64,000 bases of DNA from Saccharopolyspora phatthalungensis (GCF_014203395.1 NZ_JACHIW010000001.1:3393501-3457500), one strand, 5' to 3'; shown: positions 1 through 10,449, counted from the first letter of the stretch. Numbers and translations: made by a program. The notes: generated from the letters alone by a model not told the origin.

Positions 1-693
1 TCGCGCCTGCCGGCCGAGGAGTTCGTGCACGAGATGCTGGTGGAGCGGCTGCACGCGGCGGAGATCGTGGTCGGCGAGAACTTCACCTTCGGCCACAAGG
101 CGGCGGGCAACATCGAGCTGCTGGCCAAGCTCGGCGAGCGGTTCGGCTTCGAGGTCGAATCCGATTCGCTGGTCTCCGGGCCGGTGCGGCGGGCCGACGA
201 CGCGGCGGACACTTCGGTGACGTTCTCGTCGACCTACATCCGCTCCTGCATCGACGCCGGCGACGTCGTCGCCGCGGCCTCGGCTCTGGGCCGCTATCAC
301 CGGCTGGAGGGCATCGTGGTGCGCGGCGCCGGACGCGGCGGCAAGGAGCTCGGCTTCCCGACCGCGAACCTGTCCACCCCGCCGCACGCGGCGATCCCCG
401 CCGACGGCGTCTACGCGGCCTGGTTCACGCACCGCCGACGCGGCTCGGGGCAGCCGACGCGGACCCTGCCCGCGGCGGTGTCGGTGGGCAGCAACCCGAC
501 CTTCTCCGGCACCGAGCGCACCGTCGAGGCCTACGTGCTGGACATCGATGCCGACTTCTACGGCGAGCACGTCGAACTGGACTTCGTGCAGCGGCTGCGG
601 TCCATGGAGCGCTTCGACACCGTCGATGCGTTGATTGAGCAAATGCACCAGGACGTCGCCGAAACTCGGCGAATTCTGAATGCGGACGGGTGA
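1..693 (+). CDS. ribF: Bifunctional riboflavin kinase / FAD synthetase, 3' part
   Basis: Makes FMN from riboflavin and then FAD from FMN in the cytoplasm. The frame is open from base 1, so the N-terminal part of the FAD synthetase domain lies outside the window. What remains is the end of the nucleotidyltransferase domain (VVGENFTFGHKAAGN) followed by the C-terminal riboflavin kinase domain (GKELGFPTANLSTP, then SVGSNPTFSGTERTVEAY). Placement just upstream of rpsO-pnp matches mycobacteria, where ribF precedes rpsO. The family assignment is secure from these motifs; the true start cannot be seen. Confidence 0.95.
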   Translation, partial: SRLPAEEFVHEMLVERLHAAEIVVGENFTFGHKAAGNIELLAKLGERFGFEVESDSLVSGPVRRADDAADTSVTFSSTYIRSCIDAGDVVAAASALGRYHRLEGIVVRGAGRGGKELGFPTANLSTPPHAAIPADGVYAAWFTHRRRGSGQPTRTLPAAVSVGSNPTFSGTERTVEAYVLDIDADFYGEHVELDFVQRLRSMERFDTVDALIEQMHQDVAETRRILNADG

Positions 694-863
694 AACCAGA
701 CATGTCGGCATTCCGAACGGAGCAACCGCGTCCGCTGCCCGGCGCATCGCGATCGGAACGGATTTCGGATTCCCGCCCGAATCCCGCCGGTGCCCTGGCA
801 GTATTCAAGGCCGGACCAGCAGCCGTGCGCGGTCGGGCCGACGCCGACATGGGGGGAGCGAAG

Positions 864-1352
864 GTGACGGAGAGCAGCAACGTCCAGCGGAACCTGGCGC
901 TGCAACGGCAGTGGTACGGCGAGCCGCTCGGGGACCGGGTGCGTCGCCTGGTCGTTGCGTTCCGCATCTCGCAGGCCCAGCTCGCCGAGGTGCTGGGGAT
1001 CAGCGCACCGATGCTCAGCCAGGTGATGAGCGGGCGCCGCGCCAAGATCGGCAACCCCTCGGTGCTGGCCCGGCTGGTGATGCTGGAGCGCAAGGTGCTC
1101 GTCCCCGGTGTCGCGGCGGGCGAATCGGATGCGATCAAGCAGGCGTTGGAGGACGTCCGGCACTCGCGCCCGTCGGTGGGGCGGGACAATCTGCCGGTCA
1201 TGCAGGTCGCCAACGGCGAGGAAGCGGCCTGGCCGGTGTTGCGCGAGGTGGCCAAGCCCAGCGAACTTGAGTCGGCGGCGTCGCTGCTCGAAGGCCGCTA
1301 CCCGGCGCTGGCGCAGCTGCTCCGCCGAGCCGCCAACGGCGAACCCGACTGA
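864..1352 (+). CDS. XRE-type helix-turn-helix DNA-binding protein
   Basis: Predicted cytoplasmic transcriptional regulator of 162 residues with unknown target. A helix-turn-helix lies near residues 25-50 (ISQAQLAEVLGISAPMLSQV followed by MSGRRAKIGN). The rest is helical with no recognisable ligand or enzyme domain. I chose the GTG at 864 because a GGGGAG box sits about 7 bases upstream; an ATG at 849 and a start near 690 are also in frame but have poorer ribosome-binding sites. It follows ribF on the same strand with a 170-base gap, so it probably has its own promoter. Similar small HTH proteins sit beside ribF in other actinomycetes. Confidence 0.8.
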   Translation: MTESSNVQRNLALQRQWYGEPLGDRVRRLVVAFRISQAQLAEVLGISAPMLSQVMSGRRAKIGNPSVLARLVMLERKVLVPGVAAGESDAIKQALEDVRHSRPSVGRDNLPVMQVANGEEAAWPVLREVAKPSELESAASLLEGRYPALAQLLRRAANGEPD

Positions 1353-1368
1353 CAACTGGAAACGCGTT

Positions 1369-1383
1369 TCGCCGAGTCGGCGA
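1369..1383. promoter_or_regulatory. Palindrome upstream of the RNA phosphodiesterase gene
   Basis: A perfect palindrome TCGCCGA-G-TCGGCGA lies in the gap before the 1464 start, just upstream of a possible -10 (TATGTT, from 1391). It could be an operator, perhaps for the HTH protein encoded just before it. This is inference only. Confidence 0.3.
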
Positions 1384-1463
1384 GCGTGCGTATGTTGGGT
1401 CCGGAGCCGTCTGTGGGCGTTAACAGCCAAAGGCGTTCACGGGTCCCGACCCAGGGGGAAGGA

Positions 1464-2033
1464 ATGCGCCTGTTCACCGCGTTGTGGCCCGCGGAGGAGG
1501 CGGTGCGGCATCTGGCATCGGCGGTGGACCGGCTCGATCCGGGCCGGGTGGCAGAGGCCACTGCCGGGTTGCGCAAATTCCGCTTCACCCCCGCGCGGCG
1601 CTGGCACCTGACGCTGTGCTTCCACGGCGACGACGCCGATCAGCAGCGCGTGACCGACCGGCTCGACCGCCGCGTCGCCCGGCTGCGGGAGACCGACCCG
1701 GTCCCGCCGCGCCTCCGGCTGGCCGGCGCGGGGATTTTCCGCGGCGTGTTGTGGGTCGGCGTCGAGCCTGAGACCGACTCCGACGAAGCCGCGCTGCGGG
1801 CGCTGGTGCGCGCGGCCGGTGGCGATCCGCGCGGTTACGCAGCGCATCTCACCATCGCCAGGTGGGCCGCCGGGCGCGGCGACCGGGAGTTGCTGCCCGG
1901 CCTGTTCGCCGGCTACGCCGGCCCGTGGTGGCGGCCGCGCGAACTCGCCGTCGTGGCCAGTGACCTGCAAGAAGGCGCCCGCGGGTACCGGACGGTGCAC
2001 CGTGCCGCGGTAACGGGCGAGTCACCGGGCTGA
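1464..2033 (+). CDS. thpR: RNA 2',3'-cyclic phosphodiesterase (2H family, ThpR-like)
   Basis: Predicted cytoplasmic enzyme that opens 2',3'-cyclic phosphates on RNA ends; older names call the family 2'-5' RNA ligase. The 189-residue product has the two signature HxT/Sx motifs of the 2H phosphoesterases: HLTL around residue 48 and HLTI around residue 128. Length is normal for the family. The ATG at 1464 is preceded by GGGGGAAGG and begins MRLFTALWP, a typical ThpR N-terminus. It stands alone between a regulator and rpsO. The biological substrate in actinomycetes is not known. Confidence 0.88.
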   Translation: MRLFTALWPAEEAVRHLASAVDRLDPGRVAEATAGLRKFRFTPARRWHLTLCFHGDDADQQRVTDRLDRRVARLRETDPVPPRLRLAGAGIFRGVLWVGVEPETDSDEAALRALVRAAGGDPRGYAAHLTIARWAAGRGDRELLPGLFAGYAGPWWRPRELAVVASDLQEGARGYRTVHRAAVTGESPG

Positions 2034-2181
2034 CCCGGCCGTAGCAGCTCCCCCTGTTATCCTGGCCGGTGGAACGGCTGCAGTCCGTGGCGGCCGCATC
2101 CGGTCGGCGCACGACGTCGACCCGCCACCCGGCCGCTGGGTCGGGCGTAGCTGACACGGGACATCGAAGGAGAGTCAACTC

Positions 2182-2451
2182 GTGGCGTTGTCCACTGAAG
2201 ACAAGAAGCAGATCCTGGCCGAGTACGGCCTGAAGGACGGCGACACCGGTTCGCCCGAGGCCCAGGTGGCCCTGCTGACCAAGCGGATCATCGGGCTGAC
2301 CGAGCACCTCAAGCAGCACAAGCACGACCACCACTCGCGTCGTGGCCTGCTGCTGATGGTCGGTCGCCGCCGCCGACTGCTCAACTACCTGACCAAGGTG
2401 GACATCGAACGCTACCGTTCGCTGATCCAGCGACTCGGTCTGCGTCGTTGA
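2182..2451 (+). CDS. rpsO: 30S ribosomal protein S15
   Basis: Primary 16S rRNA-binding protein of the small subunit. The 89-residue product has full family length and the conserved features [17 protein letters not shown] and [20 protein letters not shown]. The GTG at 2182 follows a GAAGGAGAG ribosome-binding site. A -10-like TATCCT near 2060 lies in the upstream gap. Linkage to pnp is conserved across bacteria, and the two are separated here by strong hairpins. Confidence 0.98.
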   Translation: MALSTEDKKQILAEYGLKDGDTGSPEAQVALLTKRIIGLTEHLKQHKHDHHSRRGLLLMVGRRRRLLNYLTKVDIERYRSLIQRLGLRR

Positions 2452-2457
2452 CGAACG

Positions 2458-2491
2458 CCGGGGGGAGTGGCCGACGGACCGCTCCCCCCGG
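2458..2491 (+). terminator. Strong hairpin just after rpsO
   Basis: A perfect 10-bp inverted repeat, CCGGGGGGAG (2458-2467) and CTCCCCCCGG (2482-2491), with a 14-base loop, starts 6 bases after the rpsO stop. There is no T-run. In Streptomyces and E. coli the rpsO-pnp gap carries an RNase III-processed hairpin, so this may be a processing or attenuation site rather than a full stop. Confidence 0.7.
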
Positions 2492-2503
2492 TGCATGAAA
2501 GGG

Positions 2504-2522
2504 GACGGCGCCCGGCGCCGTC
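2504..2522 (+). promoter_or_regulatory. Second hairpin in the rpsO-pnp gap
   Basis: A 9-bp perfect inverted repeat, GACGGCGCC (2504-2512) and GGCGCCGTC (2514-2522), with one base between the arms. Together with the hairpin before it this leaves a long structured leader before the pnp start at 2699. PNPase is known to autoregulate through structure in this gap in other bacteria; that role here is inferred. Confidence 0.5.
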
Positions 2523-2698
2523 GCAATAGGAGAGCGCTCACGGTGGCACGCACCGGGCAGGCGTCCGCCGGTCCTCGGTAGTGGCTGCCGGGCAAGTCGT
2601 CGCAACAGACGTTCCCGGGGGCTTCGATCGATGGCCGGCTTCGTCGGACCACGACTCGGATGCTCCTGCCGTGGGCCTCACGAACTGAGGAGTCAACC

Positions 2699-4945
2699 TT
2701 GACTGAACCCCAGATCGACGAGGGCGTGTACGAAGCCAGCGCCGTACTGGACAACGGCGCGTTCGGCACCCGGACCGTCCGGTTCGAAACGGGCCGGCTG
2801 GCCAAGCAGGCCGCCGGCAGTGTCGTCGCCTACCTCGACGACGACACCATGCTGCTGTCCGCCACCACGGCGTCCAAGCAGCCGAAGGAGCACTTCGACT
2901 TCTTCCCGCTGACCGTCGACGTCGAAGAGCGGATGTACGCCGCGGGCCGCATCCCCGGCTCGTTCTTCCGCCGAGAGGGTCGCCCGTCCACCGACGCGAT
3001 CCTGACCTGCCGGCTGATCGACCGGCCGCTGCGCCCGTCCTTCGTGGACGGCCTGCGCAACGAGGTCCAGGTCGTCGTCACGGTGATGAGCCTGGCGCCC
3101 GGCGACCTCTACGACGTGCTGGCGATCAACGCCGCGTCGGCGTCCACCCAGCTGTCCGGGCTGCCGTTCTCCGGCCCGATCGGCAGCACCCGGATGGCGC
3201 TGATCGACGGCCAGTGGGTGGCCTTCCCCACCCACGAGCAGCTGGAGCGGGCCGTGTTCGACATGGTCGTCGCGGGCCGCATCGTCGGCGACGACGTGGC
3301 GATCATGATGGTGGAGGCAGAGGCCACGGACAAGACCGTCCACCTGGTCGCCGACGGTGCGCAGGCGCCGACCGAGGAGGTCGTCGCCGACGGTCTGGAG
3401 GCGGCGAAGCCGTTCATCCGGACCCTGTGCCAGGCGCAGCAGCAGCTCGCGCAGGCCGCCGCCAAGGCCGTCCAGGAGTTCCCGGTGTTCCCGGCCTATG
3501 CCGAGGACGCCTTCACCGCCGTCGAGCAGGCCGTCTCCGGTGAGCTCGCCGAGGCGCTGAAGATCGCTGGCAAGCACGAGCGGGAGAACCGCCTCGACGA
3601 GATCAAGGCCGAGGTGCTGGAGAAGGTCGGCACCGGCGAAGGCCAGCAGTTCGAGGGCCGCGAGAAGGAGATCGGCGCCGCGTTCCGGTCGCTGACCAAG
3701 AAGCTGGTGCGGCAGCGGATCATCCGCGACCAGGTCCGCATCGACGGTCGCGGGCTGACCGACATCCGCAGCCTGTCCGCCGAGGTCGGCGTGATCCCGC
3801 GGGCCCACGGCTCGGCGCTGTTCGAGCGCGGCGAAACCCAGATCCTGGGCGTTTCCACGCTGAACATGCTGCGGTTGGAGCAGACCATCGACTCGTTGTC
3901 CCCGGAGACGACGAAGCGGTACATGCACCACTACAACTTCCCGCCCTACTCGACCGGTGAGACCGGCCGGGTCGGCAGCCCGAAGCGGCGCGAGATCGGC
4001 CACGGCGCGCTGGCCGAGCGTGCGTTGATGCCCGTGCTGCCGTCGCGCGAGGAGTTCCCGTACGCGCTCCGGCAGGTCTCCGAGGCGCTGGGCTCCAACG
4101 GGTCCACGTCGATGGGCTCGGTGTGCGCCTCGACGCTGTCGCTGCTGAACGCGGGCGTGCCGCTGAAGGCGCCGGTGGCCGGCATCGCGATGGGCCTGGT
4201 CTCCGACGAGGTCGACGGCCGGACCCACTACGTGGCGCTGACCGACATCCTGGGTGCCGAGGACGCCTTCGGTGACATGGACTTCAAGGTCGCCGGAACC
4301 AAGGACTTCGTCACCGCCCTGCAGCTGGACACCAAGCTGGACGGCATCCCGTCCGAGGTGCTGGCCCAGGCGCTCGGCCAGGCCCGCGACGCCCGGTTCA
4401 CCATCCTCGAGGTGATGGCCGAGGCGATCGGCAAGCCCGACGAGATGAGCCCGCACGCCCCGCGGGTGACCGCCATCAACATCCCGGTGGACAAGATCGG
4501 CGAGGTCATCGGCCCGAAGGGCAAGATGATCAACTCGATCACCGAGGAGACCGGCGCGGAGATCACCATCGAGGACGACGGCACGATCTACGTCGGCGCG
4601 GCCGACGGCCCGTCCGCGGAGGCCGCGATCGACAAGATCAACGCGATCGCCAACCCGCAGCTGCCGAAGGTCGGCGAGCGCTTCCTGGGCACCGTGGTCA
4701 AGACCGCGGCCTTCGGCGCGTTCGTCTCGCTGCTGCCGGGCAAGGACGGCCTGGTGCACATCTCCAAACTGGGCAACGGCAAGCGCATCGGCAAGGTCGA
4801 GGACGTGGTCAACGTCGGCGACAAGCTGCGCGTGGAGATCGCCGACATCGACAGCCGTGGCAAGATCAGCCTGGTGCTGGTCGACGACGAGGCGGAGCAG
4901 GCCGAGGGCGAGGCCAAGCCGGAGGCCGAGACCTCGGCGCAGTGA
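2699..4945 (+). CDS. pnp: Polyribonucleotide nucleotidyltransferase (PNPase)
   Basis: Phosphorolytic 3'-5' exoribonuclease and polymerase of RNA decay. The 748-residue product has two RNase PH-like cores ([20 protein letters not shown] near the N-terminus; the second from about residue 340, with [19 protein letters not shown] sequence), then a KH domain ([19 protein letters not shown]) and a C-terminal S1 domain ([19 protein letters not shown]). I place the start at TTG 2699, directly after TGAGGAG, giving [15 protein letters not shown] start at 2660 would add a tail not typical of the family. A rho-independent terminator follows at 4973. It is the mycobacterial gpsI equivalent. Confidence 0.97.
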   Translation: MTEPQIDEGVYEASAVLDNGAFGTRTVRFETGRLAKQAAGSVVAYLDDDTMLLSATTASKQPKEHFDFFPLTVDVEERMYAAGRIPGSFFRREGRPSTDAILTCRLIDRPLRPSFVDGLRNEVQVVVTVMSLAPGDLYDVLAINAASASTQLSGLPFSGPIGSTRMALIDGQWVAFPTHEQLERAVFDMVVAGRIVGDDVAIMMVEAEATDKTVHLVADGAQAPTEEVVADGLEAAKPFIRTLCQAQQQLAQAAAKAVQEFPVFPAYAEDAFTAVEQAVSGELAEALKIAGKHERENRLDEIKAEVLEKVGTGEGQQFEGREKEIGAAFRSLTKKLVRQRIIRDQVRIDGRGLTDIRSLSAEVGVIPRAHGSALFERGETQILGVSTLNMLRLEQTIDSLSPETTKRYMHHYNFPPYSTGETGRVGSPKRREIGHGALAERALMPVLPSREEFPYALRQVSEALGSNGSTSMGSVCASTLSLLNAGVPLKAPVAGIAMGLVSDEVDGRTHYVALTDILGAEDAFGDMDFKVAGTKDFVTALQLDTKLDGIPSEVLAQALGQARDARFTILEVMAEAIGKPDEMSPHAPRVTAINIPVDKIGEVIGPKGKMINSITEETGAEITIEDDGTIYVGAADGPSAEAAIDKINAIANPQLPKVGERFLGTVVKTAAFGAFVSLLPGKDGLVHISKLGNGKRIGKVEDVVNVGDKLRVEIADIDSRGKISLVLVDDEAEQAEGEAKPEAETSAQ

Positions 4946-4972
4946 CCAATCGACGAATGTGACGCACCCTGC

Positions 4973-4999
4973 GGCCCGCCCCGGTTTCCGGGGCGGGCC
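4973..4999 (+). terminator. Rho-independent-type terminator of pnp
   Basis: A perfect 12-bp stem, GGCCCGCCCCGG and CCGGGGCGGGCC, closes on a TTT loop and lies 28 bases after the pnp stop. No T-run follows, as is usual for actinomycete terminators. Confidence 0.85.
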
Positions 5000-6421
5000 G
5001 TATGGTCGTGAGTGGCGATGGTCGCGTTCCAGCGATCGTCCTGGCGACCACTGCCGCTCGACGACGACGCGACGAGACCGAACTAGGGAAATGAAGCAGA
5101 ACCAGACACGCGCCGGGCACCTGCAGCGTCCCGGAACCACCCGGGTCCTCGGTCGCACTGGCGACGCGGCGGTGCGCCGCACGGTGCTGCCGGGCGGCCT
5201 ACGACTGGTCACCGAACCCGTGCCGGGCGTGCGTTCGGCCTCGGTCGGGATCTGGGTCGCGGTGGGCTCGCGCGACGAAGGGCGGCCGCAGGCCGGCGCC
5301 GCGCACTACCTGGAGCATCTCCTGTTCAAGGGCACGGCCAAGCGCACCGCGGTGGACATCGCGCAGGAGATCGACACGGTCGGCGGCGAGCTGAACGCGT
5401 TCACATCCAAGGAGCACACCTGCTACTACGCGCACGTGCTGGACCAGGACCTGCCGCTGGCCATCGACATGCTTTGCGACGTGGTCTTTGACGCGGTGAA
5501 CGCGAAGTCCGATGTGGACACTGAGCGCAGCGTGGTCCTGGAGGAGATCGCGATGCGCGACGACGACCCCGAGGATCTGCTGCACGAGCTGTTCACCTCG
5601 GCCGTGCTGGGTGACCACCCGCTCGGCCGCTCGGTGCTGGGCACCGAGGACTCCATCACCAACATGACTCGGGCCAGGGTGCACGGCTTCTACCGCCGCA
5701 GCTATGCGATGCCCAAGATGGTCGTCGCCGCGGCCGGGAATGTCGACCACGGCCGGGTGCTGCGGCTACTCCGCAAGGCGCTTGGCGACCGGCTGGACGG
5801 CGACGTGCAGCCCGCGCCGCCGCGCATGGGGCGGGCTCGGCTACCGAAGCAGCAGCCGCTGGCGCTGCACACCGACGACACCGAGCAGGCTCACCTGCTG
5901 ATGGGTTGCCGCGGCTTCGACCGTCACGACGAGAGCCGGTTCGCGCTCGGGGTGCTCAACGCCGCGCTGGGCGGCGGCATGAGCTCGCGGCTTTTCCAGG
6001 AGATCCGCGAGCGCCGCGGCCTGGCCTACTCGGTGTACTCGGCGACCACGGCCTACTCGGACGCCGGGACATTCTCGGTGTACGCCGGCTGCGCCCCGGA
6101 TCGGCTCGGTGAGGTCGTGACGGTGATCCGCGACGTGCTCGCCGGCGTCGCGGCCGACGGGCTGGCCGAAGACGAGGTGGAGCGCGGCCGGGGGCAGCTT
6201 CGCGGCGGCCTGGTGCTCGGCCTGGAGGACAGCGCCTCGCGGATGAGCCGGATCGGCAAGATCGAGCTGAACTACGGCAGGCACTACACGGTCGAGCAGA
6301 CCCTGGAGCGCATCGACGCGGTCACCGCGGAGGAGGTGGCGAAGCTGGCCGCCGAGCTCTTGCGCCGTCCGTTCACCACGGCCGTCGTCGGCCCCTACGA
6401 CACCCCTGCGGACCTGCACGT

Positions 6422-7241
<820 letters not shown>

Positions 7242-7715
7242 GTGGCCGAGCGGCGCAGACTGATGAACCCGCGGACGTCCGCGTTCGTGGTCGCGTTCGT
7301 GCTGCTGGTGTACCTGGTGCTCATGGGTGGCCGCGCGGTCACCATGATCACCAGCGGGCAGCCGGTGTTCATCGCGCTCGGCGTGGCGGTCTTCGTGCTG
7401 CCGGTTCTCGGCGCGGTGCTGGTCATTGACCAGCTGCGGTTCGGCGTGAGCACCGAGCGCCTGGCACGGCGGCTCTACGACGAGGACGCGCTGCCGGACG
7501 TCTCGCACCTGCCGCGCCGCCCCTCCGGTCGCGTGGAGCGGGAGGCGGCCGACGCGTACTTCGACGAAAAGCAGGCGGAACTGGAAGCCGCACCGCAGGA
7601 CTGGCGCCGGTGGTTCGCGCTAGCGCAGGCCTACGACCTGGCCGGCGACCGGAACCGCGGCCGCAAGGCGATGCGCCGCGCGATCGAGCTGGAACACACA
7701 GAATCCCAGCAGTGA
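7242..7715 (+). CDS. Small membrane protein with TPR-like C-terminus
   Basis: A 157-residue protein with two predicted membrane helices (about residues 14-35 and 42-65) and a cytoplasmic tail. Its end resembles a single tetratricopeptide unit (WRRWFALAQAYDLAGDRNRGRKAMRRAIEL). GTG at 7242 directly abuts the dapB stop, so the two are probably co-transcribed and translationally coupled. Function is unknown; similar proteins follow dapB in other actinomycetes. The stop codon lies within a 22-bp tandem duplication. Confidence 0.8.
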   Translation: MAERRRLMNPRTSAFVVAFVLLVYLVLMGGRAVTMITSGQPVFIALGVAVFVLPVLGAVLVIDQLRFGVSTERLARRLYDEDALPDVSHLPRRPSGRVEREAADAYFDEKQAELEAAPQDWRRWFALAQAYDLAGDRNRGRKAMRRAIELEHTESQQ

Positions 7716-7746
7716 CGTCCCCGCATCCCAGCAGTGCCGTCCCCGC
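7703..7746. repeat. 22-bp tandem duplication over a stop codon
   Basis: Two adjacent 22-base copies at 7703-7724 and 7725-7746 begin ATCCCAGCAGTG and differ at one base. The first copy holds the TGA stop of the preceding gene (7713-7715); the second has TGC there. It looks like a recent slippage duplication. Confidence 0.8.
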
Positions 7747-7767
7747 GCCGCGCTACCGCTCGCCCGG

Positions 7768-8238
7768 TCACAACCAACCGATGACAATGCCTGGTGCGAT
7801 CGCGAGCGCGCCGAAACGAACGAAACGTCCGACGAAGCCGGTGACCAGGAAGGTGACCAGCGGCACCTTCGCCCAGCCCGCGATCACCGCGACCGCGGCG
7901 AAGGGCGGAAGGCTCGACGCCGCGCTGATCAGCAGGACCGCCCCGGTCCACACGGGTCGCCGGTGGCAGTTCGCCCGGAACTTCTCCAGGTACTCGCGCC
8001 ACCGGCCAGTGCGCTCGTTCGCGCTCTTGCGCCGCAAAAACGGAGGCAGCCGGATCGAACCGCGCGCCGCGTAGTAGTGCAGCAGCTTCCCGCCGATCTG
8101 GCCGGTGGCGATGACCAGGGCCAACAGCCACCACGGGATCTCCGGCCCCTTGAGCACCAGTCCGATCGCGAACAGCTCGATGCTGATCAACGGGAGCAGC
8201 GCGGAGGCCACCGAGACCCCGAAGGTGGTCGACAGCAA
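7768..8238 (-). CDS. VTT-domain membrane protein (YqaA/DedA-like)
   Basis: Multi-pass inner membrane protein of about 156 residues. The pattern SAASSLPPFAAVAVIAGWA followed by FLVTGFVGRFVRF fits the VTT/SNARE-associated family, whose members act in lipid or small-molecule movement across membranes. No ATG or GTG is available. TTG 8238, giving MLSTTFGVSVASALLPLIS, starts at the point where membrane-like sequence begins, but has no good ribosome-binding site. A TTG at 8346 would run deep into the opposite gene. With the TTG 8238 start, its 5' end overlaps that of the divergent YcaQ-like gene. Confidence 0.7.
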   Translation of the reverse strand: MLSTTFGVSVASALLPLISIELFAIGLVLKGPEIPWWLLALVIATGQIGGKLLHYYAARGSIRLPPFLRRKSANERTGRWREYLEKFRANCHRRPVWTGAVLLISAASSLPPFAAVAVIAGWAKVPLVTFLVTGFVGRFVRFGALAIAPGIVIGWL

Positions 8239-9418
8239 ACTGGCCGCCCAGGGGTTCGCCGACCCGCCGCCGCGCGGCGAGGTGACCCGCCGACACCTGC
8301 AACGCGCCTTGGCCCGCACAAAACTGCTCCAGCTCGACTCGGTCAACGTTGCCGTCCGAGCCCACTACATGCCGCTTTTCAGCAGGCTCGGCGCCTATTC
8401 TCCGGATCTCGTCGATGCGGCGGCGTGGTCACACCGGGCGCGACAACCGCGGCTACTGGTCGAGTACTGGGCGCACGAAGCGTCGCTCATCCCGGTCGAA
8501 GACTGGCCGCTGTTGCGATGGCGGATGCGGGACTTCGGTGGCGCGTGGCGGCGGCGAGGCCGTGATCTGCTGGAACGCTCGCCCGAACTGATCAACGACG
8601 TGCTGAGCGTGGTCAAGGAACTCGGGCCGATCGGCGCGGGCGGGCTGGAACGCGAACTCGGCGGCGGCGAACGCCAGGGCAGGGGGCCGTGGTGGAACCG
8701 CACCGATACGAAGCGGGCCTGCGAATTGCTGTTCGCCATGGGCGAGCTGACCACCGGCACCCGACGCGGCTTCGAACGGCTCTACGATCTGCCTGAACGC
8801 GTGCTGCCTGCGCACGTGCTCGCACACGACCCCGAGGACGACGAAGCGATCCGCGCGCTGGTGGAAAGCTCCGCGCAGGCACTTGGCGTTGCCACCGAAC
8901 CGGATCTAAGGGACTACTACCGGCTCTCGCCCGCGCAGTCCCAGCAGGCTGTAGCCGAACTTGTCGAGGATGGCGTGCTGGAAACGGTCGCGGTGCACGG
9001 CTGGCGGCAGCCCGCGTACCGGTACGCGGCGGCCCGCCTCCCCCGGAAGGTCACGGGTCGGGCATTGCTCTGCCCGTTCGACCCGCTGATCTGGGAACGT
9101 TCGCGCGCCGAACGGCTTTTCGAGTTCCGCTACCGCATCGAGATCTATGTGCCCGAACCCAAGCGGCAGTTCGGCTACTACGTTTTCCCCTTCCTCCTCA
9201 ACGGTGAACTGGTGGCTCGCGTCGATCTGAAAGCCGACCGAGCGGCCGGTGTGCTCCGAGTGCCCGGCGCGTTTCTCGAATCCGGCCGCGATCCGGGCGA
9301 CACGGTGCCGGAACTGTCCGCCGCGTTGCGCGACATGGCGACTTGGCTGGGGCTCGACGATGTCGTCGTCGGCGACAGGGGAGACCTGGCCAAACCCCTC
9401 GGTGCGGTCAACAGCTGA
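8225..9418 (+). CDS. Winged-helix YcaQ-like protein (HTH_42 family)
   Basis: A protein of about 397 residues of the family that includes E. coli YcaQ, a DNA glycosylase for interstrand cross-links, and Streptomyces AlkX-like enzymes. Landmarks are LLQLDSVNVAVRAHYMPLFS, the tryptophan-rich segment around WSHRARQPRLLVEYWAHEAS, and the late CPFDPLIWERSRAERLFEFRYRIEIYVP (quoted in parts: CPFDPLIWERSRAERLF, YRIEIYVP). Known homologues begin with a helix like LSxAxARRxALAAQGF; here only KLAAQGF is present, so the normal N-terminus seems lost. I place the start at GTG 8225, giving MVDSKLAAQGFAD. The start is uncertain, the family is not. Confidence 0.78.
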   Translation: MVDSKLAAQGFADPPPRGEVTRRHLQRALARTKLLQLDSVNVAVRAHYMPLFSRLGAYSPDLVDAAAWSHRARQPRLLVEYWAHEASLIPVEDWPLLRWRMRDFGGAWRRRGRDLLERSPELINDVLSVVKELGPIGAGGLERELGGGERQGRGPWWNRTDTKRACELLFAMGELTTGTRRGFERLYDLPERVLPAHVLAHDPEDDEAIRALVESSAQALGVATEPDLRDYYRLSPAQSQQAVAELVEDGVLETVAVHGWRQPAYRYAAARLPRKVTGRALLCPFDPLIWERSRAERLFEFRYRIEIYVPEPKRQFGYYVFPFLLNGELVARVDLKADRAAGVLRVPGAFLESGRDPGDTVPELSAALRDMATWLGLDDVVVGDRGDLAKPLGAVNS

Positions 9419-9451
9419 TCACGGGCGACGGATCCGGTGCCCGTTCCGGTT

Positions 9452-10435
9452 TTACGTCGCGGTCGTCAATACGGCATCACCCGTTCCCGTGCGGCCGAAG
9501 ATCTGCAGCTTCGGCTCCTTGTCGGGGGCTTCTTCGGACACCAGCAGGTCGCTGCTGGCGGTGCCCGTGGACGAGGTGAGATCCACCTCGGCGGTGGTTC
9601 CGCGGTGAATCGACACCTGCAACTCTCCGGATCCGGTAATCAGCTCGACCTGACCGGAAGTCGCATCCGCGATGGTCAGGTCACCGCTGCCGGAACGCAC
9701 CAGTACATCGCCGGACACCACGCCGAGCCAGACGTTGCCGCTGCCCGTCGCCACCGATGACGCCGCCTCGATCGCCCCGATCTCGACGTCGCCGCTGCCG
9801 CTGCGCGCGTGCACGCCACCGACCATCGTGCCGAGCCGTAGCTGACCAGAGCCGGATCGGATGGTCGCCCGGTCCGCGGCCCGCTCGATCGACACCGCGC
9901 CGGAGCCGGCCTGGATGCTGACCCGACCGGCCTCCCCGGTCACGTTCACCTCGCCGGAACTGCAGTGCACCCCCACCTCCGAGGCCAGCGGGGCGCGCAC
10001 CTTGACTGCCAACGGAATGTTGCGCAGCGGTGAGTTGGCCGGCGTCCGGATGGCGAGCCGATTGCCGCTCAGATCGATCCGGGTCCTCCGCACGGCCTCC
10101 GAGATCGGCTCCCGCGGCCCGCGACCGCGCTCGGCGTCGCCGCCGGTGCGGATCCCGGCCTCGCCGAATTGTTCGGTGACCCAGCTCAGCAACCCGGTCA
10201 GGCCGCTGCGCCAGTCCGGCCCACTGGCGGCCGGATCGTGCCGGACTTCGACGTGGGTGGTCGCGGTCTCGGCCAACTCGACCACGACGGGCCCCAGGCT
10301 GTTGCCGATGTCGATGCGGATCGGCCCGGCTGTGTTGAAGTCCTGGCTGCGCACCAGTTCGGCCAACTGCTCCTCGGCACCCTGCCAGTCCTCGGGCTCG
10401 GTGGGACCGGCGCCCGTGGTCTCGTCGTTCGTCAT
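9452..10435 (-). CDS. DUF4097 beta-repeat protein
   Basis: A 327-residue protein whose C-terminal two thirds are repeated short strands with SGSG steps (for example AGSGAVSIERAAD, RSGSGQLRLGTM, RSGSGDVEIGAI, TGSGNVWLGVV, RSGSGDLTIADA). This is typical of DUF4097 putative adhesin or envelope-stress beta-helix domains. No signal peptide or membrane segment is visible, so it is probably cytoplasmic. ATG 10435 follows GGGAGGAAAC. It lies 14 bases downstream of the HicB-like gene and is almost certainly in its operon. Confidence 0.85.
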   Translation of the reverse strand: MTNDETTGAGPTEPEDWQGAEEQLAELVRSQDFNTAGPIRIDIGNSLGPVVVELAETATTHVEVRHDPAASGPDWRSGLTGLLSWVTEQFGEAGIRTGGDAERGRGPREPISEAVRRTRIDLSGNRLAIRTPANSPLRNIPLAVKVRAPLASEVGVHCSSGEVNVTGEAGRVSIQAGSGAVSIERAADRATIRSGSGQLRLGTMVGGVHARSGSGDVEIGAIEAASSVATGSGNVWLGVVSGDVLVRSGSGDLTIADATSGQVELITGSGELQVSIHRGTTAEVDLTSSTGTASSDLLVSEEAPDKEPKLQIFGRTGTGDAVLTTAT

Positions 10436-10449
10436 CGTGTTTCCTCCCG

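Noticed and set aside
2693..5212. Very long minus-strand open frame opposite pnp (over 800 codons)
   Set aside because: It is the antisense of a highly conserved gene in high-GC DNA and its protein is a low-complexity run of His, Asp, Arg and Val. Similar long antisense frames lie opposite rnj, murE, murF/mraY and ftsI and were rejected for the same reason.
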